Part shown: positions 7,747 through 15,296 of the stretch, in pieces
Numbering within the stretch: position 1 is the first letter of the stretch
How the letters are laid out: each line of letters begins with the position of its first letter
Source: CAJBVG01 sp943372995
GTDB lineage: Bacteria; Bacteroidota; Bacteroidia; Sphingobacteriales; Sphingobacteriaceae
Assembly: GCA_943372995.1 (NCBI GenBank)
Contig: CALSAQ010000004.1
Coordinates: 1-64,000 of the forward strand
Reading direction: 5' to 3'
DNA: 64,000 nt
Made by a program: the position numbers and the translations under genes
The notes under the pieces: generated by a model
Told to the model about the DNA's origin: nothing
Databases searched by the model: none
What the model saw: the letters and a program-made list of their open reading frames with translations, nothing else

Positions 7747-9495
7747 ATGTTAAGAACACATACTTGCGGAGAGCTAAACATTAAGGATTTAGGTAAAGAG
7801 GTGATACTCAGTGGATGGGTACAAAAGTCGAGAGATTTAGGTGGAATGACTTTCATTGATGTGAGAGATAGATATGGTATATCTCAATTAGTGTTCAATA
7901 TGGAAGAGGATTCGAAATTATGTGAAAGTGCTAGATCGCTAGGAAGAGAGTTTGTTATTCAAGCAAAAGGAATAGTAATAGAAAGAAGTAGTAAAAATCT
8001 AAAAATACCAACCGGAGAAATAGAAATTAAAGTTACTGGCTTGGAGATTTTAAACGAAGCTAAAGTTCCTCCTTTTATGATAGAAGATGATACAGATGGT
8101 GGAGAAGAATTAAGAGCAAAATACAGATACTTGGACCTGCGTAGAAATGTAGTACGTAAAAATTTAGAACTACGTCATCGCATGGCTCAAGAGACTCGTA
8201 AGTATATGGACTCTCTTGACTTTATTGAAGTAGAAACTCCTGTACTTATAAAATCTACTCCTGAAGGTGCAAGAGATTTTGTGGTACCAAGTAGAATGAA
8301 CCCTGGTGAGTTTTATGCTTTACCTCAATCTCCACAAACCTTTAAACAATTATTAATGGTTTCGGGCTTCGATAGATATTTTCAAATTGTAAAATGTTTT
8401 CGCGATGAAGATTTGCGCGCAGACCGTCAGCCTGAATTTACTCAGATTGATTGTGAGATGTCGTTTGTAACCCAAGAAGATATCCTAAATATTTTCGAAG
8501 GTTTAGCTAAGCATTTATTTAAATCAGTAAAAGGAATTGATATTCATGAATTCCCTCGCATGACTTACGCTGATGCTATGAGATTGTACGGTTCTGATAA
8601 ACCAGACATTCGTTTTGAAATGAAATTTGTGGAGTTGAACGATGTGGTAAAAGGAAAAGATTTTAAAGTATTCGATGACGCAGAATTGGTAGTAGGTATT
8701 TGTGCAAAATCATGTGCCGAATATACACGTAAGCAATTGGATGAATTAACGGATTTCGTAAAACGCCCTCAAATTGGAGCTACCGGATTAGTATATGCTC
8801 GTGTGCAAGCAGATGGGTCTGTTAAATCTTCTGTAGATAAATTTTATGATGAAGCAGCGCTTAACTTATGGAAAGAAAAATTCAATGCTGAACCTGGTGA
8901 TTTAATATTGATTTTAGCAGGTAAAAAAGATAAAACCAGAAAAGCCTTAAATGAACTTCGTTTAGAGATGGGCTCTCGTTTAGGTTTAAGAGCTAAGAAT
9001 GTTTTTGCACCGTTATGGGTGTTAGACTTTCCTTTATTCGAATGGGATGAAGAGTCGAATCGTTTCCATGCCATGCATCATCCATTTACTTCTCCAAAAC
9101 CAGAAGATATTCCATTGCTTAAAACAAACCCAGCTGAGGTAAGAGCAAATGCTTATGATATGGTTATCAATGGTACAGAAATAGGTGGTGGATCTATCCG
9201 AATTTTCAATAAAGAATTACAAGCAACAATGTTCGAATTGTTAGGCTTTACAAAGGATGAAGCACAAAAACAATTCGGATTTTTAATGGATGCTTTTGAA
9301 TTTGGAGCACCTCCTCATGGTGGTATTGCTTTTGGGTTTGATAGATGGTGTTCTTTATTTGCAGAACTAGATTCAATTCGCGATGTTATCGCCTTCCCTA
9401 AAAATAATTCAGGTAAGGATTTAATGATTGATACTCCATCAAAAATTTCTTCAGATCAACTTAAAGAACTAAGTATTACTACCACTAATGGTTAA
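7747..9495 (+). CDS. aspS: Aspartate--tRNA ligase
   Basis: The 582-residue class II synthetase charges tRNA-Asp (possibly also tRNA-Asn in a nondiscriminating role). Domains run in the bacterial order: an OB-fold anticodon-binding domain (about 1-105, LSGWVQKSRDLGG), class II motif 2 (CFRDEDLRADRQPEFTQID, about 215-235), the bacterial GAD insertion in the middle, and the C-terminal motif 3 (FGFDRW, about 530-535). Length and motifs are normal. The start MLRTHTCGEL was chosen because it matches the family and sits behind a promoter-like element. The last 11 bases overlap the convergent PKD gene. Confidence 0.97.
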   Translation: MLRTHTCGELNIKDLGKEVILSGWVQKSRDLGGMTFIDVRDRYGISQLVFNMEEDSKLCESARSLGREFVIQAKGIVIERSSKNLKIPTGEIEIKVTGLEILNEAKVPPFMIEDDTDGGEELRAKYRYLDLRRNVVRKNLELRHRMAQETRKYMDSLDFIEVETPVLIKSTPEGARDFVVPSRMNPGEFYALPQSPQTFKQLLMVSGFDRYFQIVKCFRDEDLRADRQPEFTQIDCEMSFVTQEDILNIFEGLAKHLFKSVKGIDIHEFPRMTYADAMRLYGSDKPDIRFEMKFVELNDVVKGKDFKVFDDAELVVGICAKSCAEYTRKQLDELTDFVKRPQIGATGLVYARVQADGSVKSSVDKFYDEAALNLWKEKFNAEPGDLILILAGKKDKTRKALNELRLEMGSRLGLRAKNVFAPLWVLDFPLFEWDEESNRFHAMHHPFTSPKPEDIPLLKTNPAEVRANAYDMVINGTEIGGGSIRIFNKELQATMFELLGFTKDEAQKQFGFLMDAFEFGAPPHGGIAFGFDRWCSLFAELDSIRDVIAFPKNNSGKDLMIDTPSKISSDQLKELSITTTNG

Positions 9496-11341
9496 TACCT
9501 GATATTACTGGCCTTGCTACTATTTTTACATTTTTTCGTAAAGTGGTAGCACAGCCATTAGGATTAGTTTCTATTAATTCAACATATCCATTACCTAAAC
9601 TATTCCATCTTACTTGTAAAGTATTGGTGTGTGCACCAGAGATAATTTGCCCTTTATTAACTGTCCATGAATAAGTATTTAGTGGGTTATTACTAGTCGT
9701 ATAAACATCTACTGTATTTATATCGCAAGCAATAGTATCACCTCCTACACTTGGTCCTGGGATAGGATACGATGAAACAAATACGGTATCTTCATAACAT
9801 CCAATAACATTTGTTTCTAAAACAGTTAACGTATCTATACCAACCTTAGTAATATAGTTTATACTCGAACCCGTACTGCTGCCAACTATACTATTTTTTG
9901 TAGATACCCATTGATAAGTATTTCCGCTATTGTTCGGTGTAGAAAAACTCACACTTTTACCAATTTCACAATATTGGCTAGTTCCAGAAATAGTAGGTGT
10001 TGGTCGTGGAATATTTTGTGAGATAATAGTATCACGTACAACATTTACATACCACCATGTATTAATAGTATTTTCATCACCAAAGTTAGAGCTCGGCCAT
10101 GGATGACATGCAGAACTAGAACATCCTGTTAAATTTGTTGTACCCCCACTTATATTACTATCGTCCCAAAACAATTTAGGTTTGTTAGATAAGGGCCGAA
10201 TAGAATTTACAATTAATCCATTACTAAAATTCTCCGCATCAAATATGGGTAGGTTTGTTAAACCAAATTTATACTCGGCATTAATTTCGAAACTTACATT
10301 TTGTGCAACTCGATCACCTAATCCATCGTTACCATCCCATGGAATACAAGTAACACCCGCATTTACATTTTGCCCGAAAATTAAATCTCTTGAACCTATT
10401 TGATAGCCGGGTGTTCCATTTAAATTCACAACAAATTCTATATACCCAGGGGCATCTGTAGTTACATTTAAACAATAATTGGGTGCACATCCTGTAAGTT
10501 GTATATCGGTTTGTAGAGTTCCAATTACACCATTTGGATAGGCATTAATATCGGGATCGTTTAGAAAAATTTTATAAGATGAATAGGTGTAATTACCCGC
10601 TCTCGATTGTCTGTCTAATGCTGGATTTCCTGTGTTTACACATCCTGTACTGTTACAGGCTACCCTAAATGCATGTGGTTGAATTCCATTAAAATTAATA
10701 GTGGTTACAACCCCGTCATTAGAATAAACATAAAAAGTCCCTTTAAATTGATTCGATCCACTATTACTGGTGATGTCCCAGTTTTTCGACCATAATCGTC
10801 CCGGTTTAGCAGTATTGCTAACAGTATCAATAACGGTAATATCGAAATCTTCAAATACCCTTTTTTCGTTGTTTGGATTAGTTACGGTTGTTGCACTACC
10901 TTGATTAAATTCGATGTAATAATCTCCCAATAAATTTGTTGGACAAACAAATGCTGGATAACCACTGCCGCTTAATTTATTTGGTCCAGCAGATGCTCTA
11001 GCATAAGAACTGATGAAACCAGTACCAGAAGTTGTGATTCGAGTAGGTCCCATAACAACATTACCACTAGGATCTTTTATTCTAAACCAAACATCACTCA
11101 CTTGAGTGTTTCCATCTAGAACCCTACCAAAGCCGAAATATATCTTTTCCCTTTTGCTTGTAATCTTAATATGCATACGCTCATCTTCACTTGCAATATA
11201 AGTTGCAAAGGTTCTAGCCTTATCATTGATTTGAATGTATCCATAATCACCAGAAGCCGGACGAAGTTGTTTCGAGCCTTCTGAGAAACATTGAATAGTG
11301 AATAGTATTAGTAACGTACTTAGGGTTATTCGTAGTCGCAT
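9485..11341 (-). CDS. Secreted PKD-domain protein, apparently 3'-truncated
   Basis: From the ATG at 11341 the product has 618 residues with a signal peptide (about 1-22, ending in FSEG). The N-terminal half contains a repeated beta-sandwich architecture seen in large Bacteroidota surface proteins. Two PKD/Ig-like modules follow in the last 170 residues (QYCEIGKSVSFSTP and DTIACDINTVDVYTTS). Such proteins normally continue into a T9SS C-terminal sorting domain, but this one stops after KIVARPVISGINH and overlaps the end of aspS by 11 bases. It looks as though the 3' part has been lost. It may still be exported to the periplasm, but surface sorting seems unlikely. Confidence 0.7.
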   Translation of the reverse strand: MRLRITLSTLLILFTIQCFSEGSKQLRPASGDYGYIQINDKARTFATYIASEDERMHIKITSKREKIYFGFGRVLDGNTQVSDVWFRIKDPSGNVVMGPTRITTSGTGFISSYARASAGPNKLSGSGYPAFVCPTNLLGDYYIEFNQGSATTVTNPNNEKRVFEDFDITVIDTVSNTAKPGRLWSKNWDITSNSGSNQFKGTFYVYSNDGVVTTINFNGIQPHAFRVACNSTGCVNTGNPALDRQSRAGNYTYSSYKIFLNDPDINAYPNGVIGTLQTDIQLTGCAPNYCLNVTTDAPGYIEFVVNLNGTPGYQIGSRDLIFGQNVNAGVTCIPWDGNDGLGDRVAQNVSFEINAEYKFGLTNLPIFDAENFSNGLIVNSIRPLSNKPKLFWDDSNISGGTTNLTGCSSSACHPWPSSNFGDENTINTWWYVNVVRDTIISQNIPRPTPTISGTSQYCEIGKSVSFSTPNNSGNTYQWVSTKNSIVGSSTGSSINYITKVGIDTLTVLETNVIGCYEDTVFVSSYPIPGPSVGGDTIACDINTVDVYTTSNNPLNTYSWTVNKGQIISGAHTNTLQVRWNSLGNGYVELIETNPNGCATTLRKNVKIVARPVISGINH

Positions 11342-11375
11342 GCCGATATATACGAGAAATACTAATTTTTGGTTA

Positions 11376-11900
11376 CTAAAAATAGATAGTGAAATGTTCT
11401 TTAGGTTTAGCCTGTTCAAAAAACAAAATACCCAAATGGAAAAAATCTATGCTAATGTTGTTTTTAGAGTCAAGACATAACTCTTTCCATGTATCGTAAC
11501 GCTCTTTGTTATGCCTGATATCCAACATTATAAAAATACTGTGTTGATTGAATTTGCTTGATAAAGCATTGTAAATATGTTTTATGTCGCTGGTTGTAGT
11601 TGTTTTATTAATAATTACCAAGCCCGCTTTAGAGTCGTTAAATTCTGTTGGATCTGTAAAAATTGGTTTTTGTAGTGAACGGAAGATTTCGGAGTTACTA
11701 TTCGGCTCATAAATGTTGTTTATAGTATCTAATGAAGCCATTCTAAAAATTAAGGCATCAATTTTGTTTAACCCCTTAGGATGGTCCTTATAGACTATAT
11801 TCTCAAGGAATTGATATACAAATGGGGAATGTGTACCGTGTAATGTATCAGATAGAATATAGTGTTTAAGCCATAGTAAAGCCTTTTTAGCCCGATTCAT
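11376..11900 (-). CDS. Shortened methyltransferase-like protein
   Basis: The 174-residue product retains the ends of a Bacteroidota family of class I SAM-dependent methyltransferases. The N-terminus carries LHGTHSPFVYQFLENIV (family hallmark HSPFVY). The C-terminus carries HSIFIMLDIRHNKE, WKELCLD and ISIDFFHLGILFFE ending in HFTIYF. Relatives as I remember them are about 250 residues and have a glycine-rich SAM loop of the ELGTSLG type in between; here that core is absent or unrecognisable. It is probably catalytically dead. It lies 34 bases upstream of the truncated PKD gene on the same strand, so the pair may be a decaying operon. Confidence 0.55.
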   Translation of the reverse strand: MNRAKKALLWLKHYILSDTLHGTHSPFVYQFLENIVYKDHPKGLNKIDALIFRMASLDTINNIYEPNSNSEIFRSLQKPIFTDPTEFNDSKAGLVIINKTTTTSDIKHIYNALSSKFNQHSIFIMLDIRHNKERYDTWKELCLDSKNNISIDFFHLGILFFEQAKPKEHFTIYF

Positions 11901-11967
11901 GGCCGAAATTAGGTCTTTTAGAGAACAATTTTAGGATAAAAAAGGTATTTATTGTAAATTAGGATAT

Positions 11968-12855
11968 ATGGATGCCAAAGAATTAGAAGCTTTAATAAAA
12001 CTTCTCGACGATTCTGATATAGAAATCTATAAGCATGTTGAGGATAAATTACTCAATTTGGGTCTTGAAGTAATACCTACACTTGAAAAGACTTGGGAGG
12101 GAAGTTTAGATATATTGCTTCAACAAAGAATAGAGGAGCTCATTCATAAAATCCAATTCAAACAAGTTAAACAAGATTTACAAACCTGGGCTATATCTGG
12201 AGCCTTCGATTTGCTTAGTGGTTTTATTACCGTTTCTAAATATCAATACCCAGAACTCGACGAACAAAAAATCATTAATCAAATTGAAGCCATAAAAAGA
12301 GATGCTTGGATCGAATTAAGATATGATACAAGTCCTGTGGAGAAGGTTAAAATATTGAATCATGTGATTTATAATTTACATGGATTTACAGGTAACGTAA
12401 CAAATTACAACGACCCACAGAATTCATATCTAAATGTGGTTATGGAATCGAGAAGGGGCAATCAGATTTCTCTGGCTATTATATATTCTGTAATAGCACA
12501 ACGATTGGAGATTCCAATATATGGAGTAAACCTTCCACAGCATTTTATTCTTGCGTATATCGACGAAGAGAACGATTACCAAGATTTACACGATCAACAA
12601 CAAGGGATTTTGTTTTATATCAATGCCTTTAATAAGGGATTTATTTTTAATAAAAGAGATGTTGATTATTTCTTGAAACAACTTAATGTACTTCCTCACC
12701 CGAGTTTCTATCAGCCTTGTAGTAATATACAAATCATTAAAAGAGTATTACGTAATCTCATAAATTGTTATGAGAAAATTGGCGCTTCTCAGAAACAATA
12801 CGAAGTGCAGGAAATGTATAATGTATTGAATGAAATTGAAGGAGAAGATCTTTAG
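11968..12855 (+). CDS. SirB1-family transglutaminase-like protein
   Basis: The 295-residue protein matches the SirB1/transglutaminase-core-2 family: a helical N-terminal third, then YNLHGFTGNVTNYNDPQNSY, RRGNQISLAIIYSVIAQRL and LPQHFILAY. The catalytic Cys of true transglutaminases is not obvious at the usual place (GNQISLA), so hydrolase activity is uncertain and a scaffolding role is possible. No signal peptide is present, so it is cytoplasmic. It is followed after 42 bases by the M16 peptidase and then an O-methyltransferase, probably one transcript. Confidence 0.82.
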   Translation: MDAKELEALIKLLDDSDIEIYKHVEDKLLNLGLEVIPTLEKTWEGSLDILLQQRIEELIHKIQFKQVKQDLQTWAISGAFDLLSGFITVSKYQYPELDEQKIINQIEAIKRDAWIELRYDTSPVEKVKILNHVIYNLHGFTGNVTNYNDPQNSYLNVVMESRRGNQISLAIIYSVIAQRLEIPIYGVNLPQHFILAYIDEENDYQDLHDQQQGILFYINAFNKGFIFNKRDVDYFLKQLNVLPHPSFYQPCSNIQIIKRVLRNLINCYEKIGASQKQYEVQEMYNVLNEIEGEDL

Positions 12856-12897
12856 TCCTCATCAAGCTATTTCCTCTATTATTTGTATGTTTGCCCA

Positions 12898-14127
12898 ATG
12901 GAATATCAGTTGTTTAAGCTCAGTAATGGTCTTCGTGTATTACATAAAAATAACCCTAACTCACAAATAGTACATGCTTGTGTGGTTATAAATTGTGGTT
13001 CAAGGGATGAAGACTTGTCTAAACAAGGCTTGGCGCACTTTATAGAACACATGATATTTAAAGGCACTAAAACAAAGTCCTTATATCAGATTTTAAATAG
13101 AATGGAAGTTGTAGGAGGCGAATTAAATGCCTATACCAGTAAAGAACAAACCTGTATTCATGCTTCATTTTTAAAACCTCATTTACCAAGAGCTATAGAA
13201 TTATTCCATGATTTGTTGTTTCAATCGACTTTCCCCGAATTGGAAATTTTGAAAGAAAAACAAGTGATAATGGATGAAATCGATTCTTACCTAGATCTTC
13301 CAGAAGAAGCGATACAAGACGATTTCGAAGAAATAATATTTAAAGACCATACTCTTGGAGCAAATATTCTTGGCACAAAAAAAACTGTAAAGAATATTCA
13401 AAGAAAAGATTTAATACAATTCACACAGAAACATTATACTGCAAATGAAATTGTAATTGGAGTGTATGGTAATGTGGATGAAAAGGAGTTAATAAAATAT
13501 TGCGAACAATATTTTTTAAAAGTAAAACCGAATTCTAACAACAATACAAGATTAAAACCAAATAAATATAAAGCTCAGCAACTTATTCAAAGTAAAAATT
13601 CAAATCAAAGTCATGCTGTTATAGGAACTCGAGCATTATCGATTCACCACCCCGATAAGACCGCAATGCTATTACTTACCAATTATTTAGGTGGCCCTGG
13701 AATGAGTTCTAAATTAAATATGGAAATAAGAGAGAAAAAAGGAATATGTTACACTATTGATGCTAATTATACTCCTTTTAGTGATACAGGTATTTTTAGT
13801 ATTTACATGGGAACTGATGCTGAAAAGATGGATAAGTGCATGACTCTTGTGAAAAAAGAATTGAGAGCGCTTCGTGAGAAAAAACTAGGTTTACTCACTT
13901 TAAGTCAAGCGAAGAAAAAATTTATAGGTCAGATATCTTTAGCAGAAGAAAACCATCTTTCGGTACTTATAGCATTCTGTAAAAGTATTCTAGATCATGG
14001 TAAAGCAGATACATTAGAAGAAATATATAATAAGATAGAATCTATCAGTGCAGAACATATACTCGAATTGTCGAATCAAATGTTCGCAGAAGAAAAGTTA
14101 AGTAGCTTAGTTTTTTTACCAGAATAG
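12898..14127 (+). CDS. M16 family zinc peptidase
   Basis: The 409-residue insulinase-type peptidase begins MEYQLFKLSNGLRV. The inverted zinc motif HFIEH is at about residues 47-51, with the third ligand glutamate in the EEAIQDDFEEIIF helix about 75 residues later, so the N-terminal half is catalytically intact. The second, non-catalytic half includes LTNYLGGPGMSSKLNMEIRE and the RxKKGICY-type segment, typical for the family. I chose the ATG at 12898 over an upstream in-frame TTG at 12883 because it gives the normal M16 N-terminus. No signal peptide is seen, so it acts in the cytoplasm or is exported by an unknown route. Confidence 0.92.
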   Translation: MEYQLFKLSNGLRVLHKNNPNSQIVHACVVINCGSRDEDLSKQGLAHFIEHMIFKGTKTKSLYQILNRMEVVGGELNAYTSKEQTCIHASFLKPHLPRAIELFHDLLFQSTFPELEILKEKQVIMDEIDSYLDLPEEAIQDDFEEIIFKDHTLGANILGTKKTVKNIQRKDLIQFTQKHYTANEIVIGVYGNVDEKELIKYCEQYFLKVKPNSNNNTRLKPNKYKAQQLIQSKNSNQSHAVIGTRALSIHHPDKTAMLLLTNYLGGPGMSSKLNMEIREKKGICYTIDANYTPFSDTGIFSIYMGTDAEKMDKCMTLVKKELRALREKKLGLLTLSQAKKKFIGQISLAEENHLSVLIAFCKSILDHGKADTLEEIYNKIESISAEHILELSNQMFAEEKLSSLVFLPE

Positions 14128-14128
14128 C

Positions 14129-14770
14129 ATGGAATTTTTAGAAGATAAATTAGCGAAATATATTGAAGCTCATACCGATGAAGAGCCTGAACTATTAAAG
14201 AAATTAAATAGGGAAACTCAATTAAAAGTGCTTATGCCAAGAATGATTTCTGGTCATTTCCAAGGTAGGGTATTGAGCATGCTAATGAAAATGATTAAAC
14301 CAGTTAATATTCTGGAAATCGGAACCTATACTGGTTATTCAGCCTTGTGTATGGCCGAAGGACTACAAGCTAATGGTAAATTAACTACCATCGATATTAA
14401 TGCCGAACTAGAAGAAATGGTAAGTGGTTATTTTGAAAAATCAAACTATGCTAAACAAATAGAATATATAATAGGTGATGCAAAAAATATTATCCCAACA
14501 TTAGACATTAAATTTGATGTGGTATTTATTGATGCCGATAAAGAGAATTATAGTTTATACTATGATTTAATTTTTGATAAACTGAATGAAGGTGCATACA
14601 TTATAGCCGACAATGTTTTGTGGAGTGGTAAGGTGGTTGCTGATGCTATAAAAATTGATAAAGACACAAAAGCTCTTCTTGATTTTAACGACAAGGTACA
14701 ACACGATGATAGAGTAGAGAATGTATTGTTTCCTATTCGAGATGGGTTGCTTATTGCAAGAAAAAAATAA
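14129..14770 (+). CDS. Class I SAM-dependent O-methyltransferase
   Basis: The 213-residue protein belongs to the catechol/caffeoyl-CoA O-methyltransferase-like family (Methyltransf_3). Motif I is ILEIGTYTGYSAL (about 65-77). The acidic SAM-ribose residue follows in LTTIDINAE, and the metal-binding region is DVVFIDADKENY (about 132-143) with IIADNVLW downstream. It should transfer a methyl group to a hydroxyl on a small molecule; the substrate is not evident. It starts one base after the M16 stop and ends immediately next to the convergent bioY stop, with no intergenic DNA. Confidence 0.92.
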   Translation: MEFLEDKLAKYIEAHTDEEPELLKKLNRETQLKVLMPRMISGHFQGRVLSMLMKMIKPVNILEIGTYTGYSALCMAEGLQANGKLTTIDINAELEEMVSGYFEKSNYAKQIEYIIGDAKNIIPTLDIKFDVVFIDADKENYSLYYDLIFDKLNEGAYIIADNVLWSGKVVADAIKIDKDTKALLDFNDKVQHDDRVENVLFPIRDGLLIARKK

Positions 14771-15295
14771 TTACGTTTTCTTTACTTTTTGTTGCGTATA
14801 TAAATATCCATAATATACTAAGCCTGTAAATATTGCTTTAACATATCCATAAAAAGCAATATTATAAAATGCTACTTGTAAAGAGTCTTGTAAACTCCTT
14901 TCAGCATTTATTGAATAGAAAATCACTCCGAATAAATAAAGTGTACTTTGCCCTACAATAACGGCTAACATAATTCTTCCGAAATTCGCTTGATGTCCAA
15001 TTAAGCCAGCTAAGAAAGCTGCAACAGGAAATGCAAACAAAAAACCTACAGTTGGATCGGCAAGAATTTCCATTCCATGTATCTGTCCAGCAAAAACCGG
15101 ACTAAAAACTCCAACCAATAAATAAATGAGCTGAGAAGTTAAGCCCACATTAGCACCAGCAATTAAACCTGCCAGTAATACAAAAATACTCTGTAATGTT
15201 ATAGGAACATCGCCATTAGGAATGTATACCTGAGCAGAAACTGTAGTGAGTAATGCAAATAAAGCACTTGAAATAGCAAATTTTTTAAAATCCAT
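14771..15295 (-). CDS. bioY: BioY biotin transporter (ECF S component)
   Basis: The 174-residue membrane protein has about six hydrophobic helices and the family signature VYIPNGDVPITLQSIFVLLAG near the N-terminus, followed by GVFSPVFAG and GFLFAFPVAAFLAGLIG. BioY is the substrate-binding subunit of energy-coupling-factor biotin importers. No ATPase or BioN/EcfT gene is present here, so it must use a shared module or work alone. It lies one base after the SNF2 helicase stop on the same strand, probably read through from it, and it abuts the convergent methyltransferase. Confidence 0.93.
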   Translation of the reverse strand: MDFKKFAISSALFALLTTVSAQVYIPNGDVPITLQSIFVLLAGLIAGANVGLTSQLIYLLVGVFSPVFAGQIHGMEILADPTVGFLFAFPVAAFLAGLIGHQANFGRIMLAVIVGQSTLYLFGVIFYSINAERSLQDSLQVAFYNIAFYGYVKAIFTGLVYYGYLYTQQKVKKT

Positions 15296-15296
15296 T

